Shown here one piece after another: positions 1 to 5,722 of a stretch of 6,604 nucleotides of DNA. Positions within the stretch are counted from its first letter, which is position 1. Each line of letters opens with the position of its first letter. A program made the position numbers and the translations under genes. The stretch covers positions 1 to 6,604 of the forward strand of contig JAFAHP010000727.1 in assembly GCA_019237175.1 (NCBI GenBank), given 5' to 3'. Source of the DNA: Alphaproteobacteria bacterium. Lineage in GTDB: Bacteria; Pseudomonadota; Alphaproteobacteria; ATCC43930; CGMCC-115725. The notes beneath the pieces were generated by a model. That model did no database searches and was not told the origin of the DNA. It saw only the letters and a program-made list of their open reading frames with translations.

Positions 1-762
1 GGCGAAATGGCGACGTTTTCGGCCTATGTCGCCTGGCAGCTGCTGCATTGGGGCACGCCGTATTGGGTGGCCTTCGTAGTCGTAGTGATCCTGTCGTTCA
101 TTGGCGGTGTTGCCATCGAACGGGTCTTGTTCAAACCGCTGCATCATGCCTCGATCCTGGCCAATCTGGTCGCCTTCATTGCGCTGTTCAGCATCTTGAA
201 CAGCGCCGACGGCTATCTTTGGGATTATACGATCAAAAGCTTCCCGACCCCGTTCGGCACCAAGCCGTTGTTCGGCAGCGTCCTGATCGATGCGCATGAA
301 GCCGGGATGATCGGCGTGACCGCAGTGATGCTGGGTCTCATCTACCTGTTCTTCCGCCGCACGCGCCTCGGCCTGGCGATGCGGGCGGCGGCGGCCAATC
401 CGGAATCGGCTCGCCTGGTGGGCATCCGGGTTGGCTGGATGACGGCGCTCGGCTGGGGCATTGCGGCGGCCATCGGTGCCGTCGCCGGCATGCTGATTGC
501 GCCGGTTGTGTTTCTCGACCCGAACATGATGTTTGGCGTCCTCCTTTACGGTTTCGCCGGTGCCGTACTCGGCGGGTTGACCAGCCCGGCGGGCGCGGTG
601 CTCGGCGGCTTTGCCGTCGGCGTCATCGAAAATCTGGCGGGAACCTTCATCCCCTATGTCGGCCGCGACCTGAAGCTGACGATAGCGTTGTTGGTGATCG
701 TCGCGGTGCTGATGGTACGACCGGCGGGTATCTTCGGTCGCAGCGTAGTGAGCCGGGTATGA
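1..762 (+). CDS. livH: Liv-type ABC transporter permease, LivH family (5' end missing)
   Basis: This is one of the two inner-membrane channel subunits of a high-affinity branched-chain amino acid-type (HAAT) ABC importer. The frame is already open at base 1. The first residues, GEM followed shortly by AYVAW, match the end of the family's N-terminal 'NFAHGE..M.GAY' signature, so the Met at base 7 is internal and roughly 40 N-terminal residues lie before the window. Counting from that Met, the family's cytoplasmic-loop motif RTRLG.AMRA..AN...A.LVGI is at about 118-140. It is followed by hydrophobic helices and the typical AGAVLGGL.SP.GAVLGG segment at about 184-201. The protein is strongly hydrophobic throughout, with multiple membrane segments. 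The stop overlaps the start of the next permease by four bases (ATGA), indicating translational coupling. Family assignment is firm; the substrate is not determined by this subunit alone. Confidence 0.93.
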   Translation, partial: GEMATFSAYVAWQLLHWGTPYWVAFVVVVILSFIGGVAIERVLFKPLHHASILANLVAFIALFSILNSADGYLWDYTIKSFPTPFGTKPLFGSVLIDAHEAGMIGVTAVMLGLIYLFFRRTRLGLAMRAAAANPESARLVGIRVGWMTALGWGIAAAIGAVAGMLIAPVVFLDPNMMFGVLLYGFAGAVLGGLTSPAGAVLGGFAVGVIENLAGTFIPYVGRDLKLTIALLVIVAVLMVRPAGIFGRSVVSRV

Positions 763-1784
763 CGTCGGAACAGGATACGACACTTTTCGCACCCTCGGGC
801 GAGACGCGAGCCGCGCCCCAGGCGGCACGGCTATCGGCCGGTCACTGGGTGCTGGTCGGCGTTGTGGCGATCGCGCTGGTGCTGCCCTTCGTCTTCCAGG
901 GCTTTGTCGTCTTCCAACTGACCGAGGTGATGATCTACGGACTGGCGATCCTCGGCCTCAATCTGCTGACTGGCTTCAACGGCCAGTTCTCGGTGGGGCA
1001 TGGCGCGTTCTATGGCCTCGGCGCTTATGTCACGGCAATAATGATGCAGCGCTGGGGCGTGCCTTATTACTGGACCTTACCGGCTGCCGGCGCCGTCTGT
1101 TTCGTCGTCGGCGTGCTGTTCGGCCTGCCGGCGCTGCGGCTGCAAGGTCTGTATCTTGCTCTGGTCACCTTTGCGGCGGCGGTGGCGTTGCCTCAGCTCC
1201 TGAAATTCGGCCCGCTCGAAAACTGGACCGGCGGGGTGCAGGGCATCGTCGTCGATCAGCCTGAGGCGCCCGCTTTCCTACCGATCAGCGCCGATCAGTG
1301 GCTCTACTATTTTACGCTCGTGGTTCTGCTCGTGATGTTCGCCGGCGCCGCCAACCTCGTAAAAAGCCGCAGCGGGCGGGCGATCATGGCGATCCGCGAC
1401 CATCCGATCGCGGCCGCCGCAATGGGAATCAACGCGCCTCTCTACAAGACCCTGACCTTCGGCGTCAGCGCGCTCTACACCGGCGTGGCCGGCGCCTTGG
1501 GGGCGCTCGCTGCGCAATTCGTGGCCCCGGACAGCTTCAGCCTGTTCTTGTCGATCTATTTCCTCGTCGGGTTGATCCTGGGCGGCATGGGCTCGCTGCC
1601 GGGATGCCTATTCGGCGGATTGTTCGTGCTCTATGTACCAAACATCGCGCAAGCCGTGTCGCGAGGCTTGGCGGGCGCCGTCTACGGCGTCATCATGCTG
1701 CTCGTCATCTTTGTGATGCCGTCGGGTGCTGCGGGCTTTACGCGGCTTGCCTGGGCATATCTGTCGCGGCGGCGGAGTCAGTGA
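759..1784 (+). CDS. livM: Liv-type ABC transporter permease, LivM family
   Basis: This is the second channel subunit, 341 residues, partner of the upstream LivH-like protein in a HAAT-family importer. An N-terminal hydrophilic stretch (1-28) precedes the first membrane helix (about 30-48). The family signature GQFSVGHGAFYGLGAY lies at 75-90 and GLYLALVTFAA at 130-140. The cytoplasmic coupling-loop motif SRSGRAIMAIRDHPIAAAAM is at 203-222, and a glycine-rich GLILGGMGSLPG segment is at 271-282. The start ATG at 759 overlaps the stop of livH (ATGA), which together with family length supports this start. The hydrophilic N-tail is slightly longer than in many relatives, so a downstream start cannot be fully excluded. 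The gap to the first binding-protein gene is 30 bp, consistent with one operon. The ATPases LivG and LivF are not in this window. Confidence 0.95.
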   Translation: MTSEQDTTLFAPSGETRAAPQAARLSAGHWVLVGVVAIALVLPFVFQGFVVFQLTEVMIYGLAILGLNLLTGFNGQFSVGHGAFYGLGAYVTAIMMQRWGVPYYWTLPAAGAVCFVVGVLFGLPALRLQGLYLALVTFAAAVALPQLLKFGPLENWTGGVQGIVVDQPEAPAFLPISADQWLYYFTLVVLLVMFAGAANLVKSRSGRAIMAIRDHPIAAAAMGINAPLYKTLTFGVSALYTGVAGALGALAAQFVAPDSFSLFLSIYFLVGLILGGMGSLPGCLFGGLFVLYVPNIAQAVSRGLAGAVYGVIMLLVIFVMPSGAAGFTRLAWAYLSRRRSQ

Positions 1785-1802
1785 CGAGCTACGACATTCT
1801 GC

Positions 1803-1810
1803 AGGGAGGT
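1803..1810 (+). promoter_or_regulatory. Strong ribosome binding site for binding-protein copy 1
   Basis: AGGGAGGT is a near-perfect Shine-Dalgarno sequence four bases before the GTG at 1815. It supports this GTG as the true start, although it is not ATG. The same GGGAGGTCAC string recurs before copy 2, so the duplicated unit included the translation signal. Confidence 0.8.
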
Positions 1811-1814
1811 CACC

Positions 1815-3050
1815 GTGAGGAACCTGACGCGCCGCGCCATTCTCGCTGCTGCGCCGGCGCTGGCTTTCGGCGGCCCGCTCCTGCGCGCGCGACCGGCGCG
1901 CGGCGCCACACAATACGGACCCGGCGTGACCGACACCGAGATCAAGATCGGCAACACCGGGCCCTACAGCGGCCCGCTCTCGACCGCCAGTCCGGTTCTG
2001 ATATCGGCGGCCGCCTATTACAAGATGATCAACGACGAGGGCGGGATAAACGGCCGCAAGATCAACTTCATCTCCTATGACGACGGCTATACGCCGCCGA
2101 AAACCGTCGAGATGACGCGCAAGCTGATCGAGGAAGACCAGGTTCTGTTTATTGCGGGCGGCATCGGGACACCGACCAACAGCGCGATCTGGCACTACAT
2201 GAACCAGCACAAGGTGCCGCAGCTGTTCGTCGGCACCGGCGCCACCAAGTGGGATGATCCGAAGGGCCATCCTTGGACCATCGGCTGGCAGCCAAATTAT
2301 CAGAGCGAGGGGCGCATCTATGCCGCCTACATCCTGAAGAACAAGCTCGGCGGCAAGGTCGGTGTGCTCTATCAAGACGACGATTTTGGCAAGGACTATC
2401 TGAAGGGTGTCGTCGACGGGCTGGGCGATAAGGCGGGGTCGATGATCGTCGTCAAGGCCTCCTACGAGACCACCGATCCGACCGTTGATTCGCAGATCGT
2501 CAGCCTGAAGGCGGCGGGTTGCGACGTCTTCGTTAATACTGCGATCGCCAGATTCGCGGCCCAGGCAATCCGCAAGGCGGCGGAGATCGAGTGGAAACCG
2601 CTCCATATCCTGAGCGGCATCGGCAACTCTGTCGCCGTGACTTTGAAGCCGGCCGGCCTCGAAGCGTCTAAGGGCATCGTTACCGATTTCTTCTTGAAGG
2701 ACCCGACAGACCCCGAATGGCAAAACGATGCCGGCTACGGGTGGTGGGTCAGCTTCATGGATAAATATTACCCGAGCGGCGATAAGACCGACCTCGGCAA
2801 TGTGGTTGGCTCCTCGCTGGCGGCGACCGTCGTGCAGGTGCTGAAGCAGTGCGGCGACGATCTGACCCGCGAAAACGTGATGAAACAGGCGGCAAACCTG
2901 CACGATTTCACGACGCCGATGTTGCTGCCGGGCATCACGATCAATACCAGCCCGACCGATTTCGCGCCGGTCAAGCAAGTTCAGATGGCCCGCTTCGACG
3001 GCGAGCGCTGGCGGCCCTTCGGCTCGATTTTGACCGGTGCGATCGGCTGA
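1815..3050 (+). CDS. Periplasmic substrate-binding protein of Liv-type ABC transporter, copy 1 (Tat-like signal)
   Basis: The product, 411 residues from a GTG start, is a type-I periplasmic binding protein (Peripla_BP_6/LivK-like) that captures the ligand and delivers it to the LivHM permease. The N-terminus has a twin-arginine motif LTRRAIL (residues 4-10), a hydrophobic core APALAFGG and a probable cleavage near ARGA|TQYG (about residue 31). Family landmarks follow: VTDTEIKIG (38-46), YSGP (51-54), INGRKINFISYDDGY (78-92), GTPTN (118-122), TGATKW (141-146), QPNYQSEGRIYA (159-170), DDDFGKDY (188-195) and WKPLHIL (260-266). In copies 2 and 3 the segment after YSGP reads ASSYST; here it is LSTASP. 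This is the strongest local difference from copy 3, its otherwise closest paralogue. The gene sits 30 bp after livM and 33 bp before copy 2, presumably in one operon. The ligand is unknown: the LivJ residue that holds an amino group is not evident (see findings). Confidence 0.93.
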   Translation: MRNLTRRAILAAAPALAFGGPLLRARPARGATQYGPGVTDTEIKIGNTGPYSGPLSTASPVLISAAAYYKMINDEGGINGRKINFISYDDGYTPPKTVEMTRKLIEEDQVLFIAGGIGTPTNSAIWHYMNQHKVPQLFVGTGATKWDDPKGHPWTIGWQPNYQSEGRIYAAYILKNKLGGKVGVLYQDDDFGKDYLKGVVDGLGDKAGSMIVVKASYETTDPTVDSQIVSLKAAGCDVFVNTAIARFAAQAIRKAAEIEWKPLHILSGIGNSVAVTLKPAGLEASKGIVTDFFLKDPTDPEWQNDAGYGWWVSFMDKYYPSGDKTDLGNVVGSSLAATVVQVLKQCGDDLTRENVMKQAANLHDFTTPMLLPGITINTSPTDFAPVKQVQMARFDGERWRPFGSILTGAIG

Positions 3051-3072
3051 AACGAAACCAGGACTTTGGGGA

Positions 3073-3079
3073 GGGAGGT
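3073..3079 (+). promoter_or_regulatory. Ribosome binding site deciding the start of copy 2
   Basis: GGGAGGT lies four bases before the ATG at 3084. An upstream in-frame TTG at 3066 would put this Shine-Dalgarno inside the coding region and add a six-residue tail not shared with the paralogues. The ATG also aligns exactly with the starts of copies 1 and 3, so 3084 is chosen. Confidence 0.82.
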
Positions 3080-3083
3080 CACG

Positions 3084-4316
3084 ATGCAACGACTGTCGCG
3101 CCGCACCATTCTCGCTGCCGCGCCAGCGCTGGCTTTCGGCGGTCCGCTCGTCACGGCGCCGGCGCGCGCCGCCAAGCAATATGGGCCGGGGGTTACCGAC
3201 ACCGAGATCAAGATCGGCAATACCGCACCCTATAGCGGGCCGGCTTCGTCCTACAGCACCGTCGGCAAGTGCAAGACCGCATTCTTCAACATGCTGAATG
3301 CCGAGGGCGGCATCAACGGCCGCAAGATCAACTTCATCTCCTACGATGACGGCTACAGTCCGCCCAAAACCGTCGAGATGGTACGCAAATTGGTCGAAAG
3401 CGACCAGGTTTTGTTCCTGTTCAACACGCTTGGCACCCCGACCAACACCGCAATCCATAAATATTGTAACGCCAAAAAGGTCCCACAATTGTTCGTCGCC
3501 ACCGGCGCGACCAAATGGGGCGATCCCGAGCATTTCCCGTGGACCATGGGATACCAGCCGAATTACCAGAGCGAGAGCCGAATCTACGCGAGATACATTC
3601 TTGAGAAACATCCAAATGCCAAGATCGGCGTATTGTATCAAAACGACGATTACGGCAAGGATTATGTAAGGGGGTTCAAGGACGGACTCGCCGACAAAGC
3701 CAAGTCGATGATCGTCTCGGAACTGCCTTACGAGGTGACCGATCCGACCGTCGACTCGCAGATCGTCAGCCTCCAATCCTCGGGCGCTGATCTTTTTTTT
3801 AACGTCACGATCCCGAAGTTCGCGGCGCAGGCGATCCGCAAGACGGCGGAAATCGGCTGGAAGCCGGTGCATATTCTGAACAACGTCGCCACCTCGGTCG
3901 GCGTTACGTTGAAGCCGGCCGGGCTGGAAAACGCCAAGGGCATCTTGTCGACCTTCTGGTTCAAGGACCCGACCGACCCGACCTGGAAGGATGATGCCGG
4001 CTACAAACAGTGGCTCGCTTTCATGGATCAATGGTACCCGGAGGGCGACAAGACCGACGCCGCCAACGCCTACGCCTACACCGTCTGTCAAACCCTGGTG
4101 CAGGTGCTCAAGCAGTGCGGCGACGAGTTGACCCGCGCCAACATCATGAAGCAGGCGAGCAACATCCATGATCTCGCTCTGCCGATGCTATTGCCGGGGA
4201 TCACCGTCAACACCACCCCGACCGACTGGTATCCGGTTAAGCAGATGCAGATGGCACGGTTCGACGGCACCCGGTGGGTGTTGTTCGGCCCAGTGCTGAC
4301 GGGTGCCATCGGCTGA
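3084..4316 (+). CDS. Periplasmic substrate-binding protein of Liv-type ABC transporter, copy 2 (most divergent)
   Basis: The product is 410 residues, of the same type-I binding-protein family and order of landmarks as its neighbours. A Tat-like signal LSRRTIL (4-10) has a probable cleavage after PARAA (about residue 30). Then come VTDTEIKIG (37-45), YSGPASSYST (50-59), INGRKINFISYDDGY (77-91), TGATKWGDP (140-148), YQNDDYGKDY (185-194) and WKPVHILNNVATSV (259-272). It is the outlier of the three, at about 67% identity to either neighbour. It replaces SGIGNSV of copies 1 and 3 with NNVATSV, DDPKGHPW with GDPEHFPW, and GSSLAAT/GPSAAAT with AYTVCQT. These changes fall in regions that align with ligand-contacting loops of LivJ, so a different ligand preference is inferred. 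The start at 3084 is preferred over TTG 3066 because of the RBS and paralogue alignment. It has extra Cys at 63, 128 and 335 besides the shared QCGD Cys (345). Confidence 0.93.
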   Translation: MQRLSRRTILAAAPALAFGGPLVTAPARAAKQYGPGVTDTEIKIGNTAPYSGPASSYSTVGKCKTAFFNMLNAEGGINGRKINFISYDDGYSPPKTVEMVRKLVESDQVLFLFNTLGTPTNTAIHKYCNAKKVPQLFVATGATKWGDPEHFPWTMGYQPNYQSESRIYARYILEKHPNAKIGVLYQNDDYGKDYVRGFKDGLADKAKSMIVSELPYEVTDPTVDSQIVSLQSSGADLFFNVTIPKFAAQAIRKTAEIGWKPVHILNNVATSVGVTLKPAGLENAKGILSTFWFKDPTDPTWKDDAGYKQWLAFMDQWYPEGDKTDAANAYAYTVCQTLVQVLKQCGDELTRANIMKQASNIHDLALPMLLPGITVNTTPTDWYPVKQMQMARFDGTRWVLFGPVLTGAIG

Positions 4317-4421
4317 GCGTCGGCGAGCATTCGACGCCCTCGTTCGACGGCCGTTGCCCGGGCTCGATACAAATGCGTTACAAAAGGCGATTGGGACGAG
4401 GTTTTACTGCGGGAGGATAGT
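4317..4421 (+). other. 105-bp intergenic leader between copies 2 and 3, with a weak hairpin
   Basis: This gap is about three times longer than the 30 and 33 bp gaps before copies 1 and 2. Right after the copy-2 stop there is an inverted repeat GCGTCG (4317-4322) / CGACGC (4332-4337) with a 9-base loop and no T-run, so at most a weak hairpin. The later part (about 4366-4405) is relatively AT-richer than its surroundings and could hold a promoter, but I see no convincing -35/-10 pair. Independent or attenuated expression of copy 3 is possible but not shown. Confidence 0.35.
4411..4416 (+). promoter_or_regulatory. Ribosome binding site for binding-protein copy 3
   Basis: GGGAGG is five bases before the ATG at 4422. 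The sequence after it (ATAGT) differs from the TCAC context shared by copies 1 and 2, so this leader has diverged or has another origin. Confidence 0.75.
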
Positions 4422-5660
4422 ATGAAGCGCCTGACGCGTCGCACGATACTCGCTGCCGCCCCGGCGGCATTGGCTTTTGGCGGTCCGATACTGGCCGCGC
4501 GGCCGGTTCGCGCCGCCGGGCATTATGACCCCGGTGTTACCGACACCGAGATCAAAATCGGGAATTGCGCCCCTTATAGCGGCCCGGCCTCGTCCTACAG
4601 CACGATCTGGAAATGCGAGGCTCGCTACTACGCGATGATCAACGCAAGCGGCGGCGTCAACGGTCGCAAGATCAATTTCATCTCCTATGACGATGGCTAT
4701 ACGCCGCCCAAGACCGTGGAGATGACGCGCAAGCTGGTCGAACAGGACCAGGTCTTCATCGTCGCCAACAGCGCCGGCACGCCGACCAACACCGCAGTGT
4801 GGCGCTACCTCAACGAGCACAAGGTGCCCCAGCTCCTTGTCGGTACCGGCGCCACCAAATGGGACGATCCCAAGGGCCATCCGTGGACGATCGGCTTCCA
4901 GCCCAATTACCAGAGCGAGGGGCGCATCTACGCCGCCTACATCCTCAAAAACAAGCCCGACGGGAAGATCGGGGTCCTCTACCAGGATGACGATTTCGGC
5001 AAGGACTACCTGAAGGGTGTCATCGACGGGCTGGGCGACAAGGCCGACGCGATGATCAAGGTCAAGGCCAGCTACGAGACCACCGATCCCACCGTCGATT
5101 CACAGATCATCAGCATGAAGTCGGCGGGCTGCGATGTCTTCATCAATACCGCCATTGCGAAATTCGCCGCGCAGGCCACCCGCAAATCTGCGGAGATCGA
5201 ATGGAAGCCCCTGCATATCCTGAGCGGCATCGGCAACTCGGTGGCCGGGACGCTGAAGCCGGCCGGCTTTGAAAACTGCAAGGACATCGTATCCGATTTT
5301 TGGTTGAAGGATCCGAACGATCCCAGCTGGAAGGACGATGCCGGCTTCAAATGGTGGCTCGGCTTTATGAACAAGTGGTATCCGCAGGGTGACAAGAGCG
5401 ATCTCAATAATGTCTACGGGCCCTCGGCCGCCGCGACGGTCGTGCAGGTATTGAAGCAATGCGGCGACGAGTTGACCCGGGAAAATGTCATGCGGCAGGC
5501 GGCAAACCTGCGCGATTTCACCGTGCCGATGCTGCTGCCGGGGATCAAGATCAACACCAGCCCGACCGATTTCGCGCCGGTGAAACAGGTGCAGATGGCC
5601 CGGTTCAACGGACAGCGCTGGGAATTGTTCGGAGCGGTGCTGACCGGCGCGATCGGTTGA
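4422..5660 (+). CDS. Periplasmic substrate-binding protein of Liv-type ABC transporter, copy 3
   Basis: The product is 412 residues, a third receptor of the same family. The Tat-like signal LTRRTIL (4-10) is followed by a hydrophobic core with one extra Ala relative to the others, and a probable cleavage after PVRAA (about residue 32). Landmarks are VTDTEIKIG (39-47), YSGPASSYST (52-61), NGRKINFISYDDGY (80-93), TGATKWDDPKGHPW (142-155), DDDFGKDYLKG (189-199) and LHILSGIGNSV (264-274). It is about 89% identical to copy 1 over mature residues 101-250, but it resembles copy 2 more in the YSGPASSYST and W(K)DDAG segments, a mosaic pattern. It carries Cys residues at 49, 65, 237, 286 and 347, some of them absent from copy 1. 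It is preceded by the longest leader of the three. The downstream gene is an unrelated envelope protein, so this is probably the end of the transporter operon. Confidence 0.93.
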   Translation: MKRLTRRTILAAAPAALAFGGPILAARPVRAAGHYDPGVTDTEIKIGNCAPYSGPASSYSTIWKCEARYYAMINASGGVNGRKINFISYDDGYTPPKTVEMTRKLVEQDQVFIVANSAGTPTNTAVWRYLNEHKVPQLLVGTGATKWDDPKGHPWTIGFQPNYQSEGRIYAAYILKNKPDGKIGVLYQDDDFGKDYLKGVIDGLGDKADAMIKVKASYETTDPTVDSQIISMKSAGCDVFINTAIAKFAAQATRKSAEIEWKPLHILSGIGNSVAGTLKPAGFENCKDIVSDFWLKDPNDPSWKDDAGFKWWLGFMNKWYPQGDKSDLNNVYGPSAAATVVQVLKQCGDELTRENVMRQAANLRDFTVPMLLPGIKINTSPTDFAPVKQVQMARFNGQRWELFGAVLTGAIG

Positions 5661-5722
5661 GCGGAGGCGGCGGTCGGCCGCTGCCGCAGCACGGCCGCCG
5701 GCCATTCCGGGGCCCCGGCTAG
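5661..5722 (+). other. GC-rich intergenic segment with palindromes; possible terminator-like structure
   Basis: These 62 bases after the copy-3 stop are almost all G and C. They contain GCGGC (5667-5671) paired with GCCGC (5677-5681), GGCGGC (5666-5671) able to pair with GCCGCC (5694-5699), a direct repeat CGGCCGC (5675-5681 and 5692-5698), and a perfect 12-base palindrome CCGGGGCCCCGG (5707-5718). No T-tract follows, so it is not a standard Rho-independent terminator. It could still pause transcription or mark the boundary of the transporter operon. A TAG at 5720-5722 is in frame directly before the next ATG. Confidence 0.4.

Larger units (their letters stand above)
1803..5660 (+). repeat. 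Tandem triplication of a substrate-binding-protein gene
   Basis: Three direct-repeat units of about 1.24 kb are visible: 1803-3050, 3072-4316 and 4411-5660, each an RBS plus a complete gene. By hand count over the 380-residue mature proteins, copies 1 and 3 differ at about 82 positions (78% identity), copies 1 and 2 at about 125 (67%), and copies 2 and 3 at about 125 (67%). DNA identity is patchy. For example, 29 bases match exactly between 2049-2077 and 3315-3343, and 26 bases match exactly between 2604-2629 and 5214-5239. Many silent differences elsewhere show the duplications are not recent. None of the copies is broken. Confidence 0.93.

Noticed and set aside
1298..2080. 260-codon + frame overlapping livM and the start of copy 1
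   Set aside because: It is out of frame with two clear genes, has an Arg/Gly/Ala-rich low-complexity translation typical of a shadow frame in GC-rich DNA, and crosses a real gene boundary.
3799..3806. Run of eight T in copy 2 (CTTTTTTTTAAC) as a possible frameshift or slippage site
   Set aside because: The reading frame continues normally through it and the protein aligns with its paralogues on both sides (DLFFN versus DVFVN/DVFIN). No alternative product is suggested by the sequence.
1608..4169. Very long open frame (853 codons) on the minus strand across the first two receptor genes, with internally repeated sequence
   Set aside because: It is antisense to two well-supported genes. The three receptors all sit in the same + frame, so their shared codon bias (G/C at third positions) keeps the same antisense frame open, and its internal repeats simply mirror the gene duplication. 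The translation is Arg/Asp/Val-rich and resembles no family I recognise.
4317..4337. Rho-independent terminator after copy 2
   Set aside because: There is only a 6-bp stem with a 9-base loop and no following T-run.
4343..4383. Possible sigma-70-like promoter before copy 3 (TTCGAC or TTGCCC with downstream GATACA or TTACAA)
   Set aside because: Matches to -35 and -10 consensus are poor, at three or fewer positions for the paired boxes, and such matches are expected by chance. Left as an open possibility only.
5100..5705. 201-codon minus-strand frame across copy 3
   Set aside because: It is in the same antisense phase as the long frame opposite copies 1 and 2. It is explained by coding bias of the + strand receptor gene.
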